Assembly: GCA_025057975.1 (NCBI GenBank)
Contig: JANWUV010000006.1
Span: forward strand, 1-64,000
Length of the DNA stretch: 64,000 bases
Origin: Chloracidobacterium sp.
Lineage (GTDB): Bacteria > Acidobacteriota > Blastocatellia > Chloracidobacteriales > Chloracidobacteriaceae
Direction: 5' to 3'
The notes under the pieces are model-generated. The model made no database searches. It had not been told where the DNA came from and saw only the letters and a list, made by a program, of their open reading frames with translations. Positions 36,970 to 45,966 of this stretch are shown here, one piece after another (position 1 is the first letter of the stretch; each line of letters starts with the position of its first letter). A program made the position numbers and the translations under genes.

Positions 36970-38136
36970 ATGGCCATTCAACAAAACGACTGGAGCCTCC
37001 ATCGCAAGGGCATTATTGACCAAGAGCGTCACAAGGAGCGCGTCAAGGAGGCCATCCGCAAAAACCTCGGTTCGATTGTGTCCAACGAGTCCATTATTCT
37101 GTCGGATGGACGCAAAACGGTCAAAGTGCCAATTCGTTCGTTGGAGGAATATAAGTTTCGGTTCGACCCTCACAAGCGCAAGCATGTTGGTCAAGGCGAT
37201 GGTCACTCCAAGGTTGGCGACGTGATTGCGCGTGGAGCGCAGCCTGGTACTGGCCCGGGCAAGGGCGGCGGCCCGGCTGGTGACGCTCCCGGTCAGGAGT
37301 ACTACGAAGCCGAGGTTAACATTGACGATATTGCGGCGCTGATTTTTGAAGACCTGCAGCTGCCATTTTTAGAAGAACGCGCCAACAAAGCCATGCCGGC
37401 GCGAACGACGCGCTTTACGGAAATCCGCCGCACCGGCCCGCTTTCTAACCTCGACAAACGGCGCTCCATCATCGAAAACATCAAACGCAATGCTATTGAG
37501 CGTGGCCGCGCGCAGATCGGCGGCTTCAGAAAGGAGGACCTGCGCTTCAAGAGTTGGGAAGAAGACATCCGGTTTGAGTCGAACGCCGTCGTGATGGCGA
37601 TGATGGATGTGTCCGGCTCAATGGGTGAGTTCAAAAAGTACATTGCGCGGAGTTTTTACTTCTGGATGGTGCGGTTTCTGCGCACCAAGTACGACAACGT
37701 TGAAATCGTCTTCATCAGCCACCACACCGAGGCAAAGGAAGTCACCGAAGAACAGTTTTTCACGCAGGGTGAGTCTGGCGGCACAGTCGTGTCAAGCGCC
37801 TACAGGCTAGCGCTCGACATCATCGAGAAACGTTATCCGCCGAAGGACTGGAACATTTACCCGTTTCACTTTTCAGACGGTGACAACTATTACAGTGACA
37901 ACGATGAAGCCGTGCGTTTGGCCGACAAGTTGATTGCCACCTGTAACCTGTTTGGCTACGGTGAGATCGGGGACGAGGGAACGTCAGGCTACCGGCGTTC
38001 GTCAGGGGCTTTGCTTTCAATCTTCAAGGAGCATCTCAAACGGCAGGATCGCTTCATTGGCGTGCGGATTGACAGCAAGGAAGACGTGTACCCAGCGCTC
38101 AAGGAGTTTTTCGGCGCACGGAATATTAAAGTCTAA
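36970..38136 (+). CDS. YhbH/YeaH family protein (DUF444)
   Basis: A 388-residue protein of the DUF444 family, known from sporulating Bacillus (YhbH) and E. coli (YeaH) where it travels with the Ser kinase PrkA/YeaG. The conserved start is [20 protein letters not shown], and a VWA-like C-terminus carries [18 protein letters not shown] (MIDAS). A Gly/Pro-rich insertion lies around residues 105-125. The ATG at 36970 with GGAG upstream is chosen over a TTG at 36916. No prkA homologue is adjacent in this window. The role is in stress or starvation adaptation, by family. Confidence 0.92.
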   Translation: MAIQQNDWSLHRKGIIDQERHKERVKEAIRKNLGSIVSNESIILSDGRKTVKVPIRSLEEYKFRFDPHKRKHVGQGDGHSKVGDVIARGAQPGTGPGKGGGPAGDAPGQEYYEAEVNIDDIAALIFEDLQLPFLEERANKAMPARTTRFTEIRRTGPLSNLDKRRSIIENIKRNAIERGRAQIGGFRKEDLRFKSWEEDIRFESNAVVMAMMDVSGSMGEFKKYIARSFYFWMVRFLRTKYDNVEIVFISHHTEAKEVTEEQFFTQGESGGTVVSSAYRLALDIIEKRYPPKDWNIYPFHFSDGDNYYSDNDEAVRLADKLIATCNLFGYGEIGDEGTSGYRRSSGALLSIFKEHLKRQDRFIGVRIDSKEDVYPALKEFFGARNIKV

Positions 38137-38203
38137 GGGCGTTGGGAGTACGTTCGAGGCGGCGGCTGGCGGCTGTGGAGTTCCTAACAAGACGGGTAAC
38201 GAC

Positions 38204-38704
38204 GTGAAGTGTCCATACTGTGGCAACCTTGAGGACAGGGTTGTAGATTCGCGTGAAAGCCGCGAAGGGGATGTCATTCGGCGGCGGCGTGAGTGCCTAA
38301 AATGCGAACGGCGCTTTACGTCCTACGAGCGGATTGACGAAATCCCCTACATGGTGATCAAAAAGGACGGTCGGCGTGAGCCATTTGACCGCCAGAAGGT
38401 GTTGGCTGGGTTGGCGCGCGCATGCGAAAAGCGTCCGATTCCGACAGCCAAGCTGGAAGCCATTGTGGCGGCTGTGGAGAAGTATGTGCAGGAATCGCGC
38501 GACCGCGAGCGTTCAACGCAAAAAATCGGGGAACTGATCATGCGCCGGCTCAAGGAGCTCGACAAAGTGGCGTATGTTCGCTTTGCTTCGGTGTATTTGG
38601 AATTCAAAGACGTGACGGAGTTTATGTCCGAACTAAAATCGCTGGTGAAAAGCAGCGCCCCGGCATCTCGCCGCAAACGTTCTACGGACGGCGTTTCCGC
38701 GTGA
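38204..38704 (+). CDS. nrdR: Transcriptional repressor NrdR
   Basis: A 166-residue regulator. The N-terminal zinc ribbon has CPYCG and, later, [13 protein letters not shown]; an ATP-cone follows ([20 protein letters not shown]). NrdR senses dATP/ATP and represses ribonucleotide reductase genes through NrdR boxes. It begins at GTG 38204, giving the conserved MKCPYCGN start; the open frame extends upstream but overlaps the DUF444 gene. No nrd operon is nearby. Length is normal for the family. Confidence 0.95.
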   Translation: MKCPYCGNLEDRVVDSRESREGDVIRRRRECLKCERRFTSYERIDEIPYMVIKKDGRREPFDRQKVLAGLARACEKRPIPTAKLEAIVAAVEKYVQESRDRERSTQKIGELIMRRLKELDKVAYVRFASVYLEFKDVTEFMSELKSLVKSSAPASRRKRSTDGVSA

Positions 38705-38878
38705 ACGGCCAATCGCGCGCTGACGCAAGTCTGCCGTCTTGCGCCGGCAGGAGGGCTGGTATAGCGTTTCACCTGCACTAATGCGTTTGAACCAACCTTT
38801 GCATCCGGCGACCGGGTTTGTTTGCCACGCTGTAACAGCCGGCGTTCAGAGATCGAAGCCTAAGGGGGAGTGGGTTGT

Positions 38879-40141
38879 ATGAGTTACTTTGATTTACCGC
38901 CAATCATTGAGCGCATGCTTGCGGTAGATGAAAAAATCAGCGACTTGAATTTTTCAGTCGGCCGTCCGCCGCAGGTCGAACTCAACGGTAAGCTTGTACC
39001 GGTGGACATCAAGGGACTTCGCAACCTGACGCCCTACCAGACCGAAATCATCGCCATGGCGTTGATGGCGGGCAACAGCGACGCGGCGGAGAAGTTGGTT
39101 CAAACCGGTTCGGTGGATTTATCCTACAGTTTGCCGTCACGGACACGCTTTCGCGTCAACATCTTTTCCCAGCGCGGCACTTATTCGATTGTGATGCGCG
39201 TCATCCCAACGGAAGTGCCCACTCTTGAGTCGCTAGGGCTGCCGCCGCAGTTGGGTGAAATCTCGAATCTCAAAAACGGCATCGTCTTAGTGACTGGCCC
39301 GACTGGGAGCGGCAAGTCATCCACGCTGGCGGCGATCTTGCGGAAGATTAATGAGGAAAAATTCTACCACATCGTCACGATTGAAGACCCGATTGAGTTC
39401 CTCCACACACACAAAAACTGCACGATTAATCAGCGTGAATTAGGCAGCGACACGCCTAGCTTTGCGCTGGCGCTACGAGCGGCCCTACGGCAAGCGCCCA
39501 AGGTGATTCTTGTTGGGGAGATGCGCGACCTCGAAACGACGGAGATTGCACTTGAGGCTGCTGAGACGGGGCACTTGGTGTTTTCGACCCTGCACACCAC
39601 AGACGCCTCCAAGACCGTGGATCGCATTATCGGCATCTTTCCGAAGAATGAGGAGCACGTGATTCGGGTTCGGTTGGCGCAGGCGTTTCGTTACATTATT
39701 AGCCAGCGTTTGATTCCGCGCGCCGACGGCAAAGGGCGCGTCGCCGCCGTTGAAATCCTCAAGTCCACACCGCGCACCCGTGAATACATCGAGAAAGGCG
39801 AAAGTGAAGGTAAGTCACTGCTGGACGCTATGGAAGACGGTTCGCTCGAAGGCATGCAGCATTTTGACCAAGTGATCGAGCGGATGATTCGTCAGGGCAT
39901 CATTACGCAGGAAGACGGCCTCGCCTTTGCGACCAACCAGAACAACCTTTTGCTGCGGTTGTCAGGACTTGGCTCATCTAGCGATTTTGCCGGCGAAGGG
40001 GGCAGCGAAATCAACCGCATGCAGAAGGCGCAACAGGCGTTGCGCAACCCGACGCTGGGCGGGATGCGTCCTGTGACGCCGCCAGTGCGGACGACGCTGG
40101 AGACGCCGCGCCCGTCCATGCTGGACATCATTGAGCGGTGA
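38879..40141 (+). CDS. pilT: PilT-type twitching motility ATPase
   Basis: A 420-residue hexameric ATPase of the retraction type for type IV pili. Walker A is GPTGSGKSSTLAAIL (about residue 140), Asp box EDPIEFLHTHKNC, Walker B ILVGEMRDLETTEIAL, and the His box STLHTTDASKT follows. The C-terminus is longer than usual by about 50 residues and Pro/Thr-rich. AGGGGGAG lies eight bases before ATG 38879. PilU or another PilT paralogue cannot be excluded. The next gene starts 42 bp on. Confidence 0.92.
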   Translation: MSYFDLPPIIERMLAVDEKISDLNFSVGRPPQVELNGKLVPVDIKGLRNLTPYQTEIIAMALMAGNSDAAEKLVQTGSVDLSYSLPSRTRFRVNIFSQRGTYSIVMRVIPTEVPTLESLGLPPQLGEISNLKNGIVLVTGPTGSGKSSTLAAILRKINEEKFYHIVTIEDPIEFLHTHKNCTINQRELGSDTPSFALALRAALRQAPKVILVGEMRDLETTEIALEAAETGHLVFSTLHTTDASKTVDRIIGIFPKNEEHVIRVRLAQAFRYIISQRLIPRADGKGRVAAVEILKSTPRTREYIEKGESEGKSLLDAMEDGSLEGMQHFDQVIERMIRQGIITQEDGLAFATNQNNLLLRLSGLGSSSDFAGEGGSEINRMQKAQQALRNPTLGGMRPVTPPVRTTLETPRPSMLDIIER

Positions 40142-40183
40142 TGGGTTTGCCAACGGGCAAGTTTCTCTCTCTGGGCAGGCGTT

Positions 40184-40867
40184 ATGCAGGTCGTTTGCAC
40201 GCAATGCCGCGCAAAATTTGACATTCAGGAGAAAAACCTGCCGGAGAAACCTTTTCAGGTCAACTGTCCGAAGTGTCGCTTTGAGATGACGGTCAAGCCG
40301 CCGCCGAAAGCGACGCCGGTGTTGCCGGGAGCAAGGAAGCCTATGCAGGTCAATCAGGAGGTGATTGCGCAGCTTATCGCTTTACTGACGGGGCAGCTAC
40401 GCGACTCGAACGGCTCGGCCGGTCCGCTGGCGAGTTGGGAACGCCGTCAGACGTTGATCTGTCTGGCCGACCAGGCGCAGGTTCACCAAGTGCTTGAAAA
40501 GCTCGACCATAATACCTATGCGCCGACGGTTTGCGAGGAAGCCGCCAAGGCGCTCGAACTCATGCGTGATACGCGCGTGGACGTGATCCTGCTCGATCCG
40601 CAGTTTGACAGCGCCAACCAAGGCGGCATCGCTATTTTGCGACATGTAAACTCGCTGCCGCCTAAGTACCGGCGGCGCACCTACTTGGTGCTGCTGTCGC
40701 CGCAGGTCAAAACACTTGACACCTACATGGCATTTCTCAACGGCGTCAATCTCACCATTAACACTGCCGACATCGATTCAATCAATCAGATTATGGAGCG
40801 CAGTATCCGCGACTTCAACGAGTTGTATCGCCATTACAACGCCGCTGCCGGCTTGAAGCCGTTTTAG
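40184..40867 (+). CDS. Zinc-finger plus receiver-like protein linked to pilT
   Basis: A 227-residue protein. Residues 1-40 form an MJ0042-type zinc finger: CTQC (5-8) and CPKC (28-31). After a Pro-rich linker the second half reads as a response-regulator-like fold: QTLICLADQAQVHQVLEKL, VDVILLDPQFD with an Asp where a phospho-acceptor would sit, and TYLVLLSPQVKTLD. The usual acidic pair after the first strand and the late lysine are not evident. It is 42 bp after pilT and likely co-transcribed, so a role in pilus control is an inference. Confidence 0.75.
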   Translation: MQVVCTQCRAKFDIQEKNLPEKPFQVNCPKCRFEMTVKPPPKATPVLPGARKPMQVNQEVIAQLIALLTGQLRDSNGSAGPLASWERRQTLICLADQAQVHQVLEKLDHNTYAPTVCEEAAKALELMRDTRVDVILLDPQFDSANQGGIAILRHVNSLPPKYRRRTYLVLLSPQVKTLDTYMAFLNGVNLTINTADIDSINQIMERSIRDFNELYRHYNAAAGLKPF

Positions 40868-40965
40868 AGGGCTATCATTGTGTTTTAGAATGGGTTGCCC
40901 GCAGGGGGTTGGGCCACGGATACCCCCTGGGTGAAGCGACTCAAATTGCCGGAGCGCAGAGGTTA

Positions 40966-41430
40966 GTGGGAACTGTGTTACAGAGGCGAGCTTTTGTAAC
41001 GGCTCTACTGCTGTTGGGATGGATGGGCGGGCCGGGCGGCGTCAACGCCGCTCCGCCGGCGACGCTGCGGTTTCGTGATCTGGACGGCGTACAGGTCAAC
41101 GGTCGGGAAGTAATCTTCCCTCAGCGGGCCCAGCAGCTCAACGGCAAGCAGGTGGAAATCAACGGTTTTATGGTGCCGCTCGGCATCGGAGACGGCAAAA
41201 TCCGGCGCTTTATTCTGATCGAAGTGCCCCTGGCCTGCTGTTTCGGCGACGGCCCGGGCATTGAGCAAATGATTTTTGTCACGCTTGCGCCAGGGCAGGA
41301 ACTCAGCGCCGCCAGCGATTATCCCGTAACTGTAAGCGGCACGTTTCAGGTCGGCGTCCAGCGACGCGAAAGTGGGGCTGTGGAAAGCCTTTATCGGATT
41401 GTGAATGCCCGCGCCCGCAAGCTGGTTTAG
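40966..41430 (+). CDS. DUF3299 exported protein
   Basis: A protein of about 154 residues with a signal-like N-terminus (RRAFVTALLLLGWMGG). The folded part, GKQVEINGFMVPLGIGDGKI then VPLACCFGDGPGIEQMIFV, matches DUF3299, whose CCFG motif is diagnostic. The function of the family is unknown; proteins of this type are periplasmic or lipoproteins. The start is uncertain: GTG at 40966 or 40975, or TTG at 40909. Confidence 0.8.
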   Translation: MGTVLQRRAFVTALLLLGWMGGPGGVNAAPPATLRFRDLDGVQVNGREVIFPQRAQQLNGKQVEINGFMVPLGIGDGKIRRFILIEVPLACCFGDGPGIEQMIFVTLAPGQELSAASDYPVTVSGTFQVGVQRRESGAVESLYRIVNARARKLV

Positions 41431-41814
41431 GGTGGTTTCATACCGCGCCTATGGCCCAATAGTCCAGCTTGGGGGACATGACGCCTCAAGCCCGCGAACC
41501 AACCCTCTCCTCGCCGGGAAAGGTAGGGAAACGACCCACCATCGCCTCCTTGAAGCCGCTAGGCTTCCGTTACCAAAACGCACTTTCACGCAAAAGAAGT
41601 ACCCCGGCGCTTGTTAGGTAAGGGGGCTCGGCTGCTTTCTGCCCACTGCACGGGCTTGGGCGAGTCAAAAAACGCTGTGGCTCAAGGCGACGCGCGAGGC
41701 GTTGCCTTGGACTAGGGCTGCCGCCTACCTGCGCAAACTGTTGGCTATGCCGCGCTCTGACGGCTTCCCGCCGCCGACTGACGGGTTGGTTCGCTTCATC
41801 GCTTGGGAAAGGCG
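41431..41814. other. Gene-free region between convergent DUF3299 and secF genes
   Basis: About 380 bases between two stop codons. Short open frames here (for example 41405-41617) lack ribosome sites and protein-like composition. No perfect hairpin with a T-run was found. It appears to be a 3-prime spacer. Confidence 0.45.
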
Positions 41815-43077
41815 CTAGCGGATCGGTGCTGATTTTGCCCGTCGCTGAGACGGTTTTTCGTCGGCCCGCACCTTAACCGTCGCTTCCGGTGCGGCCGCCG
41901 ACTGCCGTTGCTCAAGGTAACGCTTCCACCACAACAGAATGGGGCCGGCGATTGCAATGGATGAGTACGTGCCAAAGACAATCCCTACCAGCAAAGCTAG
42001 TGAGAAGCTCCTCAAAACGTCGCCGCCAAACAACACCAGCGCCAGCACGGAAAGTAACGTCAGTCCCGATGTGATGACCGTCCGAGACAGGGTTTGATTG
42101 ATGGCGTTGTTGGTCAGCTTGGCGAGGTCTTCACGCCGCCGCTCTTTGAGCTGTTCGCGGATGCGGTCAAAGATCACGATGGTGTCGTTCATCGAGTAGC
42201 CCACCAGCGTCAGCATCGCCGCGATGAACGTCAACGAAATCTCCCACTGGAAGAGTGAAAAGAGTCCCAACGTGATGAGTACGTCGTGAACGACGGCGAT
42301 GACTGCCGCCACGCCGTAAATCCACTCGAACCGAAGGGCGATGAAAAACAACATGCCGATGCAGGCTACAATGGTGACGATGATTGCGCGATTTCGCAGG
42401 TCTTTGCCCACTTGCGGCCCGACGATTTCCGCGCTGACGATGTTGAACGCGCCGACCGCCGCCGCCCGTTCCAGCGCTTCGCCCATCTTGACGTCAAAAC
42501 CAGTCAACGGTACAGCCTTCAGGTCGGACAACGTCCCTCCCGCCGCATCGCGTACCCGGATGACGTGATCCGCGAACCGGCGATATTCTTTTTCGGCTTC
42601 GCCGGGCGGGAGGGTCTTCTTGAGATCAAGGACATCCAACTCCGTCAGTCGGTCGGCTAACGTGCTCGCCCCGACGAGGTTGACATCCAGCTTGTCGGCC
42701 GGAACAGGCGTGCCGTAGTGCTGCTGCAACGCCGCTGTAATCTTACGCTTGTCGCCGTCTACGTCCGCCTCGGTCTGTGGCGTGTTGATGAAGACTTCAT
42801 TCCGGTCGGATTGACTCAACTGCTTGCTGGTACGCTGAATCACCACCTTGTCTGGCGCGTAGCCGCCCTTGCGCAGGGCTTCGCGGATTTGGTTTTCGTC
42901 CGGGGGAGACACGAACCGTACCGTCAGCTTCGTCCCACCAGCGAAGTCCACTCCCAGATTGAAGCCGCGTGTCACCATGGAAACACAGCCCGCAATCAGG
43001 ACGACGACCGAAAAGGCGATGAAGTACTTGGCTTTGCCGAGAAAGTCGTAGTTGGGATTCCGAAAAAGCTCAATCAT
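41815..43077 (-). CDS. secF: Protein translocase subunit SecF
   Basis: A 420-residue, six-helix membrane protein of the SecDF complex, which uses the proton motive force to help pull exported proteins across the membrane. FNLGVDFAGGTKLTVRF is the SecF signature at the start of the periplasmic domain; the RND-type region has VVHDVLITLGLFSL and YSMNDTIVIFDRIRE. It is about 100 residues longer than E. coli SecF because of extra sequence in the periplasmic domain (about residues 75-200). It lies 66 bp after secD in transcription order. Confidence 0.95.
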   Translation of the reverse strand: MIELFRNPNYDFLGKAKYFIAFSVVVLIAGCVSMVTRGFNLGVDFAGGTKLTVRFVSPPDENQIREALRKGGYAPDKVVIQRTSKQLSQSDRNEVFINTPQTEADVDGDKRKITAALQQHYGTPVPADKLDVNLVGASTLADRLTELDVLDLKKTLPPGEAEKEYRRFADHVIRVRDAAGGTLSDLKAVPLTGFDVKMGEALERAAAVGAFNIVSAEIVGPQVGKDLRNRAIIVTIVACIGMLFFIALRFEWIYGVAAVIAVVHDVLITLGLFSLFQWEISLTFIAAMLTLVGYSMNDTIVIFDRIREQLKERRREDLAKLTNNAINQTLSRTVITSGLTLLSVLALVLFGGDVLRSFSLALLVGIVFGTYSSIAIAGPILLWWKRYLEQRQSAAAPEATVKVRADEKPSQRRAKSAPIR

Positions 43078-43143
43078 GACGGCGCTTCCTTGCGGAAAGT
43101 GGTGTTGGGAGCCGCCGAAACCGTCAACCGGCGGCCGAAGCGG

Positions 43144-44832
43144 CTAGATGCTGAGCGCCGCCGGGCGTTCCGAACGTGACAGCACATAGCCAAACATCGT
43201 CTTGGAAACAAATGTCGCCGTAAACAGGTTCGCCAACAGGCCTGCCAACAGCGTGACGGCGAAACCACGAATCGGTCCTGTCCCAAACACAAACAGGATC
43301 AACGATGACACCACGGTGGTAACATGCGTATCCACAATCGTCACAAACGCCCTGTCGAACCCTAGCTCGACGGCGGTGATGACCGGCTTGCCCGCCCGAA
43401 GTTCCTCGCGAATCCGCTCGAAGATCAAAACATTGGAATCCACCGCCATGCCAATCGTCAGAATAACGCCGGCGATGCCCGGCAGCGTTAGCACCGCGCC
43501 CAGCATCACCAGCGCGGCGACAAGCATAACCAAGTTGAGGATGAGCGAGAGAATGGCGTTGACGCCCGACAGCCGGTAGTACACGACCATGAAGAGCATG
43601 ATGAACACCAGCCCGGCAATTGAAGCCGCCACCCCTTGCCGGATAGAGTCCGCTCCCAGCGACGGCCCGACGGTTCGCTCCTCTAAGTACACGATGCGCG
43701 CGGGCAGCGCCCCTGAACGCAAAACCAAAGCAAGGTCTTCGGCCGAGGCTTTGGTGAAATTCCCCGTAATCTCGCCGGTGTCCCGAATCTGACCGCGAAT
43801 GGTCGGCGCGGACTTGACCCGACCGTTGAGGACAATCGCCAACCCCTTGCCAATGTTTTGTCCAGTCCAGTCGGCGAATTTCTTCGCTGCGTCGTCTTTG
43901 AGTTTGAAGATGATGCGGTAATTGCCTTCGCCGTCCGCACTGCCCGATGAAGCAAAGGCGTCGCGCAGGTCGCGGCCGACGACGACAGGCGTTTTGGAGA
44001 CCACAAGGTACTGCGTAGGCGCGTCGGGCTTAGGCTGCCTCTTCGGCTGGGGGATGGGGTTGCCGTCTTCATCGAAGGCTTCCTCGTCCTCACGTTCGTC
44101 AAGGGGCAGCGCCTCGACATCCGTTCGACTCCCGATGGCCGTCTGCGCCTCCTCCAGTGTGGGGTATACCCGGTAGGTTCCATCCACTGGACGCAACTCC
44201 AAGTTTGACTCCAAAACCAGCGTCTTTTTGACGCGCTCCGGGTCGTCCACGCCGGGCAGTTGCAGCAAAATTTGGTGATTTTGCTCTGCGCCGTACCGTT
44301 GTAGCGTCGGCTCCGCCACACCGAAAGCGTTGATGCGGTTTTCGATGATGAGCATCGCCTGTTCGACGGCGCGTTGCCGGTAGGCTTGGGCGGCGCGCTC
44401 CGTGAGCGTGAACGTCAGCGTGTCGCCGCTAAGGCTCGCCGTCCATTCCGACTTGCCAAAGTCTTCGAGAATTTTGTCGCGGGCTTCAGTGATGCGTCCG
44501 GCGTCGGCGATCGTGACGACAAGCTGGGTGTTGGAAAGGCTTTTGGCTTCCTTGACGGTAATCCCGATGTTCTCCAGCATCGTCTTCGCCTTCTCGGCGT
44601 TGTCGTCGGTCATCTTTTTCAGAGCCTCGTCCACCATAACCTGCATGACGAGGTGCGAGCCGCCTTTGAGGTCGAGGCCAAGCTTGATGTTAGCGACAAG
44701 GTTTTTCTTGATTTGGTCAAGCGACCTGAAATCGTCAAGGCGCGGCGCGCGCCAGCCGATCAAGATGACATAGAGGCAGCCGAGTGTGACGACTAGAATC
44801 ACAAGGGCACGTTGGAGAACATTTTCGCGCAT
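43144..44832 (-). CDS. secD: Protein translocase subunit SecD
   Basis: A 562-residue membrane partner of SecF. LGLDLKGGSHLVMQVMV is the SecD signature; the C-terminal RND region has TLPGIAGVILTIGMAVDSNV and IFERIREELRAGKP. An acidic/Pro-rich insertion (DEREDEEAFDEDGNPIPQPK, about residues 240-260) lies in the periplasmic P1 domain. The start at ATG 44832 follows CGGAAG; the longer open frame from 44925 is not SecD-like. No yajC is found upstream in the 234-base space to the divergent gene. Confidence 0.95.
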   Translation of the reverse strand: MRENVLQRALVILVVTLGCLYVILIGWRAPRLDDFRSLDQIKKNLVANIKLGLDLKGGSHLVMQVMVDEALKKMTDDNAEKAKTMLENIGITVKEAKSLSNTQLVVTIADAGRITEARDKILEDFGKSEWTASLSGDTLTFTLTERAAQAYRQRAVEQAMLIIENRINAFGVAEPTLQRYGAEQNHQILLQLPGVDDPERVKKTLVLESNLELRPVDGTYRVYPTLEEAQTAIGSRTDVEALPLDEREDEEAFDEDGNPIPQPKRQPKPDAPTQYLVVSKTPVVVGRDLRDAFASSGSADGEGNYRIIFKLKDDAAKKFADWTGQNIGKGLAIVLNGRVKSAPTIRGQIRDTGEITGNFTKASAEDLALVLRSGALPARIVYLEERTVGPSLGADSIRQGVAASIAGLVFIMLFMVVYYRLSGVNAILSLILNLVMLVAALVMLGAVLTLPGIAGVILTIGMAVDSNVLIFERIREELRAGKPVITAVELGFDRAFVTIVDTHVTTVVSSLILFVFGTGPIRGFAVTLLAGLLANLFTATFVSKTMFGYVLSRSERPAALSI

Positions 44833-45066
44833 GTGGTGAACTTCCGAAGCACGGCGGGATTTGGAAAAGTTGCAAGCATAGCGCAACCAAGCAAATCGGC
44901 AAGCGGTTTGGAAACGGTGAATCAACCGCGACGCAGCCGCCGTGCGGCGGGCGGCGGTGCGGATGGGTTGTTACGTCGGCTACAAACCTCAAAGCGCCGT
45001 CTCTGCTAGGGTTCGGTGCTTTGTCGAAGTCCGCTGGAGACACAAATCAATAGAGGGGCTGCCGCC

Positions 45067-45954
45067 ATGTTGAAATACCTGTCCGTCCGGGGATTCGTCG
45101 TCGCGTTGACGCTGTGTTTTCTGTCGTCAGCGAGTGACGGCCAACATTTGCCAGTCAACGCCGGACGCGGCGACGGCGGTTTCTCCGGCGAGGCGCCATC
45201 CGCAATCGTTGCGCCTGATGCAAACGACGCTGTTTCCGTCGCAGCAGTAGAACCGGTTTCCGGCGACTACCAAGAGACACCCAGACCGCGCCCTGCGCCC
45301 ATCATCCCGGAACCGATGCTCTTCGACCTCATGCGACCGCTTGGCGCGGCGCGCGGCGAACTTGAAGTAAATACGCTGGTTCGTCCCCCCATCGGACAGC
45401 GTGGACAAGGCGTGGCGTGGGCGCCGGAAATCGAGTTTGCGTTCGCACCCGGACACACCGTGGAGATCGAGATTCCCTTTGAAGGCGGCCACGCAGAGGC
45501 TTTCAAATTCGGTCTTCAAGGCACGCTTGGGACGTTTCGCCGCCGACGCTCCATCCACGGATGGCAAGCGTTGGTGGAACGCGCCCGTAGGGGGAAAGAC
45601 CTACAACTTGACGCACTGCATCTGGCCGGGCACCGGCTCGGTCAACACTGGTCGGTGCTGACGATGCAGGGGATGCGCTGGCACCGTACCGCCGCCGAAC
45701 CGCGCAGCGCCGTCAAAGGCGTGTTCAATCCGACGGTTTTCCGTGAGGTTTCGGAACGTCTTGTGCTGGGACTGGAAACCAACCTTGCCGTCGGGGCTAA
45801 ACGCCGGGCTGACTGGGTGGTGCTGCCGCAAGCTCAGGTTGAATGGCGACGCTATTCGTTCCTGATGGGCTTCGGCGCGCAGCGCGCCCCGGACGGCCGG
45901 GTGCGGCCGACGCCGGCTTTTCGGCTGGTGCGCACCATCGGCGGCGGGCATTGA
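45067..45954 (+). CDS. Exported beta-rich (possible outer-membrane) protein
   Basis: A 295-residue protein with a signal peptide (VRGFVVALTLCFLSSASDG) and a body dominated by alternating strands: GELEVNTLVRPPIGQ, EIEFAFAPGHTVEIEIPFEG, LTMQGMRWHR, RLVLGLETNLAVGAKRRADW, and a C-terminal RYSFLMGFGAQRA. This pattern suits a small outer-membrane barrel, but I do not recognise a family. GAGGGG precedes ATG 45067. It is divergent from secD. Confidence 0.65.
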   Translation: MLKYLSVRGFVVALTLCFLSSASDGQHLPVNAGRGDGGFSGEAPSAIVAPDANDAVSVAAVEPVSGDYQETPRPRPAPIIPEPMLFDLMRPLGAARGELEVNTLVRPPIGQRGQGVAWAPEIEFAFAPGHTVEIEIPFEGGHAEAFKFGLQGTLGTFRRRRSIHGWQALVERARRGKDLQLDALHLAGHRLGQHWSVLTMQGMRWHRTAAEPRSAVKGVFNPTVFREVSERLVLGLETNLAVGAKRRADWVVLPQAQVEWRRYSFLMGFGAQRAPDGRVRPTPAFRLVRTIGGGH

Positions 45955-45966
45955 TGTGCGGCGCAT

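Noticed and set aside
41405-41617. Small gene between DUF3299 and secF
   Set aside because: Overlaps the DUF3299 3-prime end and lacks a ribosome site or protein-like composition.
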